Origin: Acephala macrosclerotiorum
Taxonomy: Eukaryota; Ascomycota; Leotiomycetes; Helotiales; Mollisiaceae
Assembly: GCA_014904845.1 (NCBI GenBank)
Contig: MU119206.1
Span: 682,001-746,000 of the forward strand
DNA: 64,000 bases
Direction: 5' to 3'
The position numbers and the translations under genes are program-made. Positions within the stretch are counted from its first letter, which is position 1. Each line of letters begins with the position of its first letter. Shown here one piece after another: positions 48,820 through 60,477 of the stretch. Under the pieces are notes generated by a model. It did no database searches. It was not told where the DNA came from and saw nothing but the letters and a program-made list of their open reading frames with translations.

Positions 48820-50160
48820 ACACTACCATATCTTAGGGAAGCAGAAGAGAGCTAAAAGAAGTCCAAAAAGGAAATGGATTAAGGACTTTTCACAAGCAAA
48901 GCCAGAGCTGGAAATGCACACGAGATTGAATACTGAATAGAACATGTGACGATGTGAAAAAGGATTGATCGCAGAAGTGAGTTGTAGTGCAGGCCCAAAA
49001 TTTGACACGATCACGACAATAAGTGGAGGGCTTTCATGAGCACAAGTCCGCAAATGAAAATCGACAAATGAAGAATAATTTGTTTAAAGCATTAAGTTGT
49101 GACGCAAATCCCCTTGCTGCGTCTTGAACTGCTATAATGCAGCAAGTCTTGGACTTGTTACAGTCACAAAGATGGAATGAGCACTTTTCTTACACAGGAG
49201 TTTGGAACCAGGAATAGAACACGATAAAGAACGCTGAATAGAGCGATGTGATGATGCAAAGAAGAGATTGATTGAAGCATTGCCCTGAAGATGACTTGCA
49301 TCAAATCTCGTCGAAAGCTACAAGTCCAGCAGAAAATGTCACGATCACGGAAACGGAATCAGCCCCTTTCCAATCAAACGCCTGGAACTAAGAACCGATA
49401 TGACTAACTAGTGAACAGGACAATGCGATGTGGCAAAGAATAGACTGATAGAAACGAGTTTTTTTTTTCAAAGTATAACTTGTATATTGTTTCAAACGTT
49501 ATAAACCAAGCAAGAACTGCTACGATTACAAAGATTAGTTCAGGACTTTTCCAGAGTAAAAGTGCGGAACTGAGAACAGAAAATGATAGAAATAGCTAGA
49601 TGGGACAGTGCCATGATGTGAATAAGTGGCTAATGCTATAATGGAAATATTAAAGTGTAGTACAAATACTCTCTTTCAAACTTTTATTACAAGTCCAAAA
49701 GATTCCATGATTACAAAAATAGAACTATTACTTTTCATAAGGAAAAGTCTTTACCTGAGAACCGACAATTGACTATTGAATGGGACAATGCTATGATAGA
49801 AGCATTGGACTGGAGGAGTAAACCCCCCCCCCTTTAAAATTTTCTCAACATAAGTCTAAAAAAGTTATTCAATACTTTCGCCTAGGAAAAGTCCTGAACT
49901 GAGAACAGAACATAATAAAAACAGCTAAATGGGACAGTGTTATAACAAAAGCATCGTACTGTAGTGCAATTCCCACTTTCTCAGAACTCTATCACGACCA
50001 AGTCTAAAAGCGCGATTACGGAGATCGATTCAGGACTTTTACTCACGAAAAGTCCTGAATTGAAAACCGACAATTGACTGTTGAATGGGACAATGTCATA
50101 TCGTAAAGAATAGAGTACTTAAAGCATTGAGTTTCGATGCAATACCCCGCTAAATATGAT
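48820..50160. repeat. Degenerate tandem repeat array A (unit about 150-185 bp)
   Basis: A recurring block contains AAAGTCCTGAACTGAGAAC, then a variable AACAGCT, then GAATGGGACAATG, then AAAGCATTGAGTTG and CAAGTCTAAAAG. The GGGACAATG-like anchor falls near 48930, 49065 (partial), 49230, 49415, 49600, 49780, 49930 and 50085, so about eight copies are present at 150-185 bp spacing, strongly diverged. It shows no coding potential and lies just 3' of the Mei2-type gene. Confidence 0.7.
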
Positions 50161-50610
50161 GTTCCCCATCCTCGACCCATCTTGCTGCAACATAGGCTTG
50201 AAGAAGAGGTCTTTGAGGAAATCAATTACTAGTATCACAAGGGAGTAAAATTCAAATAAAGATTGCAAATCATTGATTGGTATTGCAAATATCAACGCTC
50301 TCGAAGTAAGGAGCAATGATCTATCGTGTCTAAAAGCCATGCATCGCTAGCAACTATGAAAATTCCACCCAATTTTTTGTAATGCAAAGAAGACCACTAT
50401 ATCGAGACCCAAGGAGGAGGTAGCAAGCAAAAGGGTATGTAAAAGAATCCGAGATCATGAATTTCCGCCCGTCAACAACGCCAACTCCGTCCAAGTTTTC
50501 GAATCAAGAGGGTCGCAAGTCAAAACTGCCGCCGATCGTTCAAAACCAACCTGGCCGGTAACAAACCCAATGAATCAAAGATGAGAGAGGAGGCTCAGTG
50601 AAGAGAGCAC
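50161..50610. other. 3' flank of the Mei2-type gene
   Basis: No separate gene seen between the repeat array and the stop codon of the RNA-binding gene. Confidence 0.4.
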
Positions 50611-53600
50611 TCAGTATTCTGCGAGAGAGTTAGCGAGTGCGCTGCTAGGATGCGATGAGGTAACTTACGACGGTATTGGCCTCCGTGTCGAGGATCCTGG
50701 GGACGGCGGACGTGGGGTGCGAACGCAAGGCCATGGGCGCCATCAGCACCACCGTTGGATCCACCCTGAGAACCGTCCTCGAAGTCACCATTTGCTCCAC
50801 CTTGCGGACCGTTGTCAAAACCACCATTGCCTCCAATGAATCCACCATAAGGACCATTGTCGAAGCTGTTATTGCCTCCGTTGAATGCACCTTGACGACC
50901 GTTTCCAAATCCACCGCGATGAGCAGCGTTTCGACCTCCCTCAAATCCGCCCCTATTACCATTATTTCCACCTCGACCATCATCATGGCCACCGCGCTCG
51001 CCATTATATCCGTTACGGAATGCAGTGCTGCGCACCAGGTCAAAGCTACCGCGATCTCGGCTGAAAGTACCTCGATGGCTGCCTGCATTGAAGTTGCTGT
51101 GAAGGTTGTCGTCAAAGTCGCCACGGTTGTTGCTACCAAAACCAAGGCGATGTCCGCGCTCACGGTCGGCGAGAGTGGTACCTCTGTCCCACTGGGAATT
51201 TCTATTGCGCTGCTCTTGGCGATAGTGTTGGCCGTGGGCCGGAGCAAAGAGACCTAAAACAGTGTGAGTTCGGAGACTGAACAAGAGGATGTCGGAGAAC
51301 TTACCGATATGTTCGGCGTTTTCACAAGATCTCTTTAGCTTGCTCTGATTATCACTTGGAGGAAATGGTTCTTCTTGACCGCAGAAGGGATGACCCTCGG
51401 TGTAGTAAAGCTGTGCAGGCGTTAGGAGGACCAGATGAAATGATGGAAAACAATGGAGGCTTACCTTAGGGCGACATTCTTCTTCCTCTAACATGACTGA
51501 AGAATTGCGGAACTTCTGAATGAGGCAATCTCGGCCTTGGATAGCTGTGAAAGGTCAGAAATTGCATTTTGTGCACAGAGATATCGACTTACTGGCGTAA
51601 GAAACCTCGGCGATCTTATCCGACTTGAAGTCTTCCCTATAGAGGTCAGCACGCTGTCTTGATTCTGGGACTTGCGGACCTACCATCGGCGGTTGGCAAT
51701 GGCCTTCACAAACAGAATGATATCCAACGGCTAGGAAAAGTCAGCTTGCTAGAACTCAGGTATTTCGAGCTAGGCTTCTCTCACATCAAGTAAGTTGAGG
51801 AATGCGTAACCAACGCTGCAAAAAGTTAGACAAGAGCATGTAATTGAGATGCGGATACACATACTTGCAGCCATTGCTGAAATCAATACGCAAGTACACA
51901 AAGTCGAACTTGCCAAAGATGATCTTATTCAAGATCTGCATTAATTCCCTCTGGGTCATCTTATTTGGAATGTTGCGCAACATCACCTGTTCTTTTGTTA
52001 GCAAAGGCGAGGGGCTAGGCTTGTAGGTACTTACCGTAGTGCGCACATCGAGTCCAGTAATAATTCGGTCGATATTGACAACATTCTCGGGCTTCTTTGA
52101 GTCGTACCAGTCAGAGGGACCCATGAGAGAACGCTGATTGTTTCCACGACCACCACGATGGCCGTAGGAACCACGGTAATTGTCGCGGCCTCGGCCATGG
52201 CCGTAGGAATTGTAGGATGGTGGACCGCCGTACTCATCAAGCTCGTTAGAATATCCACCTTGGAGCGACATGCCATATTGTGAGGGGTGAAGGGGCGTCA
52301 TCATCATTACGTGTCCGTTGTAAGGTACCATGGTCATGCCAGTCGGTGCATATGCCATAGGCATTGCCTGGGGAATGACGCCGTACATGCCGTGTGTGTT
52401 GGCATAAGACATTGCTTGACTTTGTGTTCCAGATACGTAGGCATTGCTGGCAGCATAAGGAGCCATCGAAGCTGCGCTACCAAATGTCGCAGGTGCAGCG
52501 ACACCAGCGAAAGCAGCTACAGGATCATCGAGGGACATCTTCTCTAGTGCCTTTGCCATCTCGCTAGGTAGATTGGCAGCTGCCACATAATTATAAGGGT
52601 CCTTCTCTATGTCAGGGTATCTAGCCTCGACACTCAATTCTCGGCCCTGAGTTGTCAGCATTTGAAGTTTGACGCGTTAAAGGGCGACCTTACCTGAATC
52701 ATGTTGCCGTTTAATCGAAGTACCACTCGTGGTACATTTTCAATATTGTGTAGCTCGATCTGTACACTGAAGATGTCGTCATCTCGAGCAGGCAATGTCT
52801 TAAAGGCGTAAATAGAACCCATCTGGGACACGGCACGGAGGACATCGGCTTCGAAGTATGCCTTCGTACTGCTGGTAGTTGCACCCGCGGGATACGGGGC
52901 GGAGACAACAATTTGTCCCTCGTAGTCGGTGAGCTGACCAGCGAGGTGAGGAAACAACTGTCACTTTATCAGCAGCTATCTGGGGTCCTTAAATTGAGGA
53001 GATACTTGCGTTTCCAAGAATCTTGGAGCCGGAATAAAACACATTTCCAAGAGCATGAGCTTGCGAAAGTACCTTGTAGATAGCGATGGCATCAGTGATG
53101 TCGGTGTTGAGTATGTAGACAGCACTATTGATGTTGAGGTATCTCTGGACTCCGTAAAATGGACCATCTACAAGCTATGAGATGTCAGTAGAGTCCTGAA
53201 TTGGGAGAGCACTGACCTGACTTACATAGAGGTAGTTCTTAACGGCTTGGACCGGATCTCCTTGAGCTCGTACTTCGACCTTGATTGTACGCCCAAAGCC
53301 AGACTCGACCGTAAACTGACCAGATCGAGTGAGGCGTTGGGGCTGCTCAAGCTCGCTTTGGAGACGTTGTAGGACGAATTCCTCTGCAGCTGTAGGGACC
53401 TTTGAGGTATACTTCGTTGACGAAGCAGCTGAGCTCCTGACTGTGCTAGGCTGGAAGGCTGAAGCGGTGGCATTTAGGACAGGGCGAGGTTGTGTGAAGG
53501 GGTCAGCCAGATCTGTGACCTTGTTGGCGTTGACAGAGTTCCCAGAACGCGCAACTTCACCACCAGCTTGGGTCTTGTATTCGGGACTGAAGAGAGAGCT

Positions 53601-53839
53601 GTACTCGTGTGTATTGTCGGAATCGTAGTAGGAGTATTGGGGAGAGGTGATGCTAGCTGCCATCGAGTGCTGTGCGTTGCTGCCGCGCTCAGACTGCAAA
53701 TAGTCAGCCACGAAGGCACTTGGGGTTGAAGGCGACTACTTACGCGTTCTGAAGCTGGTGAGCCCTGCTTGGTAGCCATAACGTCAGCCCGAGTGTTGCC
53801 GTCGCGTTGGCTGACCGGCGTGAAGTTGGTGGGCATCAT
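50611..53839 (-). CDS. Mei2-type RNA-binding protein (RRM_2 domain), 13 exons
   Basis: Inferred exons: 53839-53744, 53693-53217, 53174-53010, 52957-52694, 52646-52035, 51986-51865, 51815-51785, 51730-51684, 51636-51593, 51544-51465, 51410-51305, 51253-50669 and 50618-50611. They total 878 aa. An N-terminal Ser/Thr-rich part is followed by two degenerate RRM-like regions (QRYLNINSAVYILN; EADVLRAVSQMGSIYAF), a YGHRGGRGN segment and the diagnostic RRM_2: VMLRNIPNKMTQRELM, FDFVYLRIDFSNGCNVGYAF, IILFVKAIANRRWEDF and QGRDCLIQKFRNSSVML. The C-terminus is a Gly/Asn-rich low-complexity tail. Mei2 relatives control meiosis or development through RNA. The third intron uses a GC donor. If the last intron is retained, a stop at 50595-50597 ends a longer tail. 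Confidence 0.9.
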
Positions 53840-54319
53840 GATGTTTGACGCGGTGTCAAGAGCGTGAGCGTAGGTTGAAGACGCGCTCTATGGCTTGACT
53901 CCTTGAGGGGACCGAGGAACAATGAGACTGGGGAAGCTCGAGATCGAAGCTCCGAAGAGGCTCGACAAGAGTGTAGTGAGGTTTGGGGAGTGTAATTGAA
54001 GGCCCTTAGGCACTCAAAGGTGTATTATGAAGGGGGACTCGTGAGAATACAAGGATAATCACGATTGAGGGGGTGTACTGAAGGCGCAGGGTAGGAACGC
54101 GTCAAGCCTACTCCAAGAACCCAAAAGAGGGGCAAGAAGTCAAACCAGACGGGATCCCACTGCGTGGTGGATGTGAGAGTGTGTGCAGGGGGATTGAAGA
54201 AGTCTGAAGAGGTACTGTTGAAGGTTGTTAGGGACTGCTTCAAAGGCAGTTGAGGTCTGAAAAAATATCGTGTTGTGTGGAGGAAGAAAGGTGGAAGAGA
54301 TGTGGGGAGGAGGGGTATT
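53840..54319. other. 5' region of the Mei2-type gene
   Basis: No gene. Likely promoter and leader DNA, bounded upstream by repeat array B. Confidence 0.45.
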
Positions 54320-55965
54320 TATGCCACTAGCACGAGACCCCCGCGCAGCCTTGCGGTGAATTGGTGTCGGAAGCATGGCAAGAGCGCGCCCCGCCATCTA
54401 TCTTGAAGCCTTAGTTACCAACTACTTCAGTGAATTTTATCCTAACGCCCCTTTCCTTTGGCGACCCCTTTCGTTCGCGAGCTGATCACGGGACCACGAA
54501 GCCACTTGCTACTAGCCCAAGCTCTCCTAACTCCTTCTATTGTCTGACAAAGATCTCGAGATTCATCCTGATCATCTACGGAGCTAGCTGGTTGTGTGAC
54601 AGGAGTAAATAGAACATGACCTTGACCCATCATCTGCTCAGTCGCCGGCTTGCGGCAAATTGATATTCCAAGCACGATAAGAGGGCGCCCTGCCATCAAT
54701 CTTACAGCCTTACCAACTAGGTACTTCAGTGAATTTTATCTTGACGCTCCTTTCCTTTGGCGACCCCTTTCGTTCGCGAGCCGGTCACGGGACTACGAAA
54801 CTACCGTACTACTAGTATGAGAGTTCCGCATAGCCTGTGAATCGATGTCTCGAGCATAATAAAAGCGTGTCCCACCATCAATCTTAAAGCCTTACTAACA
54901 ACTTCGCTTTATGCCCTTTTCCTTTAGCGACCCCTTTCATTCGCGACCTCATCACGGGACCACGAACTGATTCCATGTTGCTTGCCAGTGAAGCTACTGT
55001 GCTACTAGCACGAGAGTCCCGCACAGCCTGTAATTGATATCTCGAGCATAATAAGAGCGCGCCTTGACATCCGTTTTAAAGCCTTGTCGACCAATTCAGA
55101 GAATTTTATTTTTACGCCTCTTTCCTTTGACGACCCTTTTCGTTCGAGAGCATATCACGGGACTATGAAACGACCTGCTACTAACAAGAGCGTCGCTGGC
55201 TTGCGGTGTATTGATGTTCCAAGCACCAAAAAAGCGCCCCACTATCCCGCTGTCCGCTTCTTGAAGCTTTACTAGCTGCTTCAGTGAATTTTACTTTTAT
55301 GACCCTTTTCTTTAGCGGACCCCTTTCGTTTGTGAGCTTATCACGGGTTCACGAACTGATTCCACATGCTGCTTGCCAGTAAAGCTACTGTGCTACTAGC
55401 ACAAGAGCCCCACACAGCCTTACGGTGAATCGATGTCGCGAGCATAATAAGAACGTGCCCGCCGTCCACTTCTTGAAGCCTTATTAGCTACTCGAGTGAA
55501 TATTAACTATACGACCCTGTTATTTAGCGACCCCCTTTCGCTCGCGAGCTTATCCCGGGACCTCAAACAAGTCGCTTACCTGGGCAGTGAAGCTACCACA
55601 CTACTAGTACGAGCGTCACTGTCAGTCTTGCAGTGAATCAGTGTTCTTAGCATGACAAGTGCCTACCCATGATCGAACCTTAAGCCTTACCTTAGGAAAT
55701 TTAGTCTCTATGCCCTTTGTTCGCGAGCTCATCACAAGACCATGAACAGATTGCTCGCCAGTGAAGATCCCTATGCCACTAGCATGAGATTCGCTGGCAG
55801 CCTTGCGTTGAATCGATGTCGCGAGCGTGCAATGACATCACCCTACTATCAACATCAACTATCAACTCCTAACCGTAATTCGCTTAAGGCCTTTGAAGTA
55901 TCAGTGAATGTTCTGTCGCCTCCTTTCTTTGGCGATGTTGTTACGGGACAATAGAAAGAACAAAT
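54320..55965. repeat. Degenerate tandem repeat array B (unit about 165-225 bp)
   Basis: The unit contains CTACTAGCACGAGAG, GTGAATCGATGTC, AGAGCGCGCC, AAGCCTTACTAAC, CAGTGAATTTTA, CCTTTCCTTTGGCGACCCC and TTCGTTCGCGAGC, followed by TCACGGGACC. The GCGACCCC anchor or its variants occur near 54461, 54760, 54928, 55131, 55315, 55527, 55705 (partial) and 55931. The copies are diverged and have no reading frame of interest. The sequence is unrelated to array A. Confidence 0.75.
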
Positions 55966-57592
55966 CGCAAGTGGATGGTCACCCAAATAAATTGAGCACT
56001 TTTAATAGTGACATGTACTCTTGAACGTTGGTACAATGGTAGGTTGCAAGTGTAAAACCAAATGCATGCAAGAAAAATCTCGCCCCTTTACTAGGCGAGA
56101 ATATCACGGGATCAGGAGATTGTCCTGCCAAGATTGTGCAACTTGAGAAAGAACTTTTGGCTACCAAACACTCTTTCACAGGTATAGACAATGATGCCCT
56201 GAGTACGCAGCAAAGAGGAGGCTTTCAAGCCTCTCTGGTTCCTGAGAAGCCGATCTCCTGGTACTGAAGGCATGATTCATGAAGACTAGGAAAGTGCTTC
56301 GAGCATGACCGATCTCAAATGTAACAACAAACAACGGTGACCAACTTTAAATGCCGGTTTCGAATATTGAAAAGAGGAAGAGTCATGGAAGCTAGGTAGT
56401 TGATGGCAATAAGCAAAAGGGACACCGAGATGTAGACCCTGTTAGAAACAACTCTTTTCAATCAGGACATAAGGTCCGCAAAACGAGATGTTTTCAGCAT
56501 GAAGGAAAGGCATTACACACTCAGCATGGCGCTATTAGGTATCTCAAAAAGGCTTCAGGAGATTGGCCTAAATGAAGTTCCATAGGAGGGATTGCGGAGT
56601 GATACTCTTGATTTTTTTCACTCCTAAGGACGTTTGACATTCTCATCTGAGAGCCTTGACTCGATGGTAAACACCAAACCAAATCGCGTTCCCAATCTAC
56701 CCGTTCAAGGGTAACTTTTTCTTCCAACTATAATAGCCGGCAAGAATGCCGTGTACTTTCACGAGGCACAATTTGACATGACTCGGAGCCTCTTTCACAA
56801 CACCACAGCGATCATTGGTAGTTCTCTCTTATGCATGACTAGCACTATGTACCTTTTAGATACACATCGAAGTGCTGCCATGTATATATTATGACCACTG
56901 GGAAAATCTTCAATTCAACATTCTGTTGTCCGTAGGCTACTAGCCCACTAAGGCACAACTCGCTCAACCCCTCGGCTATGTGCGGAAAATGCCGAAGCTA
57001 TGATCAAATGTCTCCAACTTGAAGATACAATGACCGCTACCTCATACCACGCCAAATAACTTCCCCAAACTCCTCTCTACATCACTGATGTTCCGGCATA
57101 CTTCCAATACGTCCCCATAGACTCGAGCTACGCCTTCGGAAATTTCTCTCGATTCGGAACTCCAGGGAGGAGGGACATCACTGGATATTTCTGTCCTGTC
57201 AAACATCAGCCGCACGTCGCATCGAAGAGGGAGAGTAGAGGACTTCTCCCAAACTCTAATTTGGTTTCCCGAGTTGAAGCAGCTGTGACCACCCACAAAC
57301 CAATACCTCCAGGACTCGACAGCGAAAGAATAACGTCCGCACACTCTTACGACGTGGGTTGTTCACGGAAGATCGTTGGGTTAAGATTTAGAAGAGGATC
57401 ACCTCGTCGAAATCACTTCATTATCGCGGCTTGGACGCCAGCGGCCGCTCGAGCCGAGCATACGGATAATCTCTCGGCCCGGTACGACCCTCCTGTCACG
57501 ATACTGAGACAATTCACATCACTATAGCTTTCAGTCCTCGAGGCTGATATTTTGAATCTTCCATAGCCCGTTTCCTACCTTTACAGTTCATC
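55966..57592. other. Intergenic, no gene seen
   Basis: No domain-bearing frame on either strand. The final 50 bases are the leader of SEC15. Confidence 0.5.
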
Positions 57593-60277
57593 ATGTCGCG
57601 GAAGGCGCCCCAGTACGATGATTACAGGGTCGCGGTTCAGCAGGTACTCCTTCCTCCTTGCTCTCCTTACTTTGATGCTTCTAACAAGTTACAATAGATT
57701 ATTCTATCCTCCTCAGATTCCGACTACCTTGACCAGTTAATTCCTGCCCTCAAAGATGCCACGAACTCGAATCGAACGCCGGGGCTCATGCAGAGTTTGA
57801 CCTTTTATGCCAACGAACGCGAGGCAGACATCGAACGAATTGGCTTGACGAAGCATGACGAGTTCCTCCAGTCTGTCAATCAGCTGCAGAAAGTCCGGGA
57901 AGGCACTGTGGCTCTCACGTCGGAGATTCTGAAGCTCAACCAGTCGATACAAGCAAGCACGGAGAAACTGGCTGCACAGAAGGAAGCTTTGGTGGACACG
58001 AAAGCTATTCGACAGAACATTGCTGAAGCTTCGGAAGCTCTGAAAGAATCCTTGAAGATATTACATGCGGTAAACCAGGCTCATGATTTGATCCGGAAGA
58101 AAAAATACTATGCGGCATTGAAGGCGCTGGACGACCTGCAGAACGAACATTTAATTCCTACGATTCAGAACAAGTATGCTACACAGCACAAGCTAGCGGA
58201 TATGATTCAGAAGTCTATACCTTCGTCCCAAAGGGCCATCTCAGAAGCAGTCATGTCGGATTTGAATACTTGGTTGTACCGAATCAGAGAAACTTCACAA
58301 TTCCTTGGGGAAGTTGCTTTTTACCACACCGAGCTCCGACGGACGAGGCAGAAGGAGCGCATGGAAACAAATGAGTACCTACGGAATTTCAAGCTCAATT
58401 CTGCTATTGAGTTAGTGTTCGATGAGAGTGAGGAGTTCGACGTGTTGGACAACGAGGAGCTGCAGGTCGACTTTACGCCTTTATTCGAGTGCTTGCACAT
58501 CCACGAAGCCTTAGGACAGAGCGATAAGTTCAGGTCAGAATACGCTTCAACTAGAAGGAAGCAGAAGGAATTGTTGCTTCCGACGTCTGTCAGCTTGGTC
58601 GATGATGATGAGAACAGTTTGAGTAGTTTGCTGGAAGGTATTGCTGGATTTGCAATTATCGAGAAAGCAACTATGCGGAGAGCCCACAATTTGCGGTCTC
58701 CCGTTGACGTGGATGAACTTTGGGACTCCATGTGCCAGACTGCCATTTCTCTGATCACCAAAGCTTTGGACACAATCGATAATGCGGAAGTTCTTCTGAA
58801 AATCAAGGGTGTCATTGCTCTATTCATTCAAACTATGGACGTAAGTCGAGTTTTATTCAGTCCCCCCTTTACATGCTGACTCTCAATCCAGGGCTGGGGC
58901 TACTCAGTGACTAGTTTGGATAACTTCCTTCTCAAGCTATTCGACAAATATGCCGAATTGCTCAAGAAGAGATTTAGCGAAGACTTCCAAGAGGTAGGCA
59001 AGAGAGGTCTGAACGCCTCACCAAGACTGACCTCTACTAGATTGTGTCAACCGATGACTACATGCCCATGCCTATCAGCAACATGGAAGAGTACGACAAG
59101 GTCATCAACGTCAGTTGGTTCACGCCAGAGAAACAGAGAGAAGAGCTCACGTTAGTAAACGCATGCATTACTGCATGGACACTGCTAACCTTCGCACAGG
59201 TTCCCATGCGTTCTTCCTTTCTCTCAGATGTATCCTCTCTGCTGTATCGACATTCGGAACTTTCTCAACCAATTCTACTTCTTCTCAGATGATCACTTCC
59301 AGCATCCGAACGTGATTGACGAGACTCTTAAAAAGGTAAGATTACTTTTGAACTCTAGGTGGTTGCCCTCTAATCACTAGAAATAGTCACTGGATCAGCT
59401 TCTTTCCGAAAAGGTCTGCAGCTCCCTAGTAGAAAGACTGAGCTCTCAATACCTAGGCCAAATCGTCCAAATCTTGATCAACCTCGAGCATTTTGAAATC
59501 GCCTGCCGAGAACTAGAACAACTCCTCATCGCAGCCCGATCTTCAAGTTCAGCTGGTGGACCAATCGTCCTAGACGCCACCGAAGAGTTCCGCAGCAACA
59601 AGAAGACCGCCGAAAAGCGTATCTTCGAGCTCGTCAACTCAAAGATTGACGATTTGATCGACTCTGCAGAATACGATTGGTATGTTACGAATTCCATGTT
59701 GTTTCACCCAATGCACAGCTGATTATTTTCTCGTAGGACGGCGGCAACACTTGAAACAGAGCCGAGCAATTACATGCAGACCATGACTACCTATCTTTCT
59801 AACATCATGAGCTCGACTCTCCTCGGCCTTCCTAGAGAAATCAAAGAATTGATCTATTTCGACGCCCTCTCTCATGCTGCGAACATGATTCTCGCCCTAC
59901 CTCTTTCGCCAGAAGTCAAGAAGATTAATCCAAATGGTGTTGCTGCTCTGGCGAAGGATGTCCAGTACCTTTCTGATTTCGTTGATACGCTTGAGAATGC
60001 CCCTATTTTGAAGGAGAATTTGGATGAGTTGCAACAGACTGTGTTGTTGATGCAGACGGAGAATCCGGATGATTTTTATGATATTTCGATTAGGAATAAG
60101 AAGTTTGGACGGGTGGATGCTATGAATGGTCCCAAGATCCTTGAGAAGTAAGTCCAACACCTACAAAAGAGACATATCCGAAATGCTAACATGTTTAGAA
60201 TCACTCATTCCGTGGTTCAAAGTCCAGCAAAGGTTGACCGTCTAGGCAACTTCTCATCCAGATTCGGCATGAGATAG
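57593..60277 (+). CDS. SEC15: Exocyst subunit Sec15
   Basis: Exocyst component that binds the Rab GTPase Sec4 and tethers secretory vesicles at the plasma membrane. Eight exons: 57593-57643, 57698-58840, 58892-58993, 59041-59150, 59200-59335, 59387-59679, 59737-60147 and 60199-60277. They give 774 aa, matching fungal Sec15. The N-terminal coiled-coil region includes LQKVREGTVALTSEILKLN and SEALKESLKILHAVNQAHD, then KKKYYAALKALDDLQ. The C-terminal helical bundle includes FDKYAELLKKRF and YMQTMTTYLSNIMSSTLLGL. Every exon join rebuilds an uninterrupted family sequence. Confidence 0.95.
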
Positions 60278-60477
60278 GAAACAAATATTACCAATTTTTA
60301 AATCACGCTGAGAAATCATGAGCAAGAGAGTTGGGCCGAAATGATACAATGCAATCTGGGGTTTTGGTCATTACATCCAAGCCAAGAGAAAAAGCCACTC
60401 ATCAAAGGGGTACTTGTGCCACCGAAACTCCTAATCCCGAATCATACGAAATCCACCATCGCTTCTTCCAACCCGTC

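Noticed and set aside
50676..51257. 193 aa plus-strand frame opposite the Mei2-type gene
   Set aside because: A shadow of the Gly/Asn-rich repetitive tail on the other strand; the translated Thr/Ser/Val repeats follow from that codon pattern.
48820..55965. CRISPR-like interpretation of the repeat arrays
   Set aside because: Units are 150-225 bp, strongly diverged and have no unique spacers between short identical repeats; the genome is eukaryotic.
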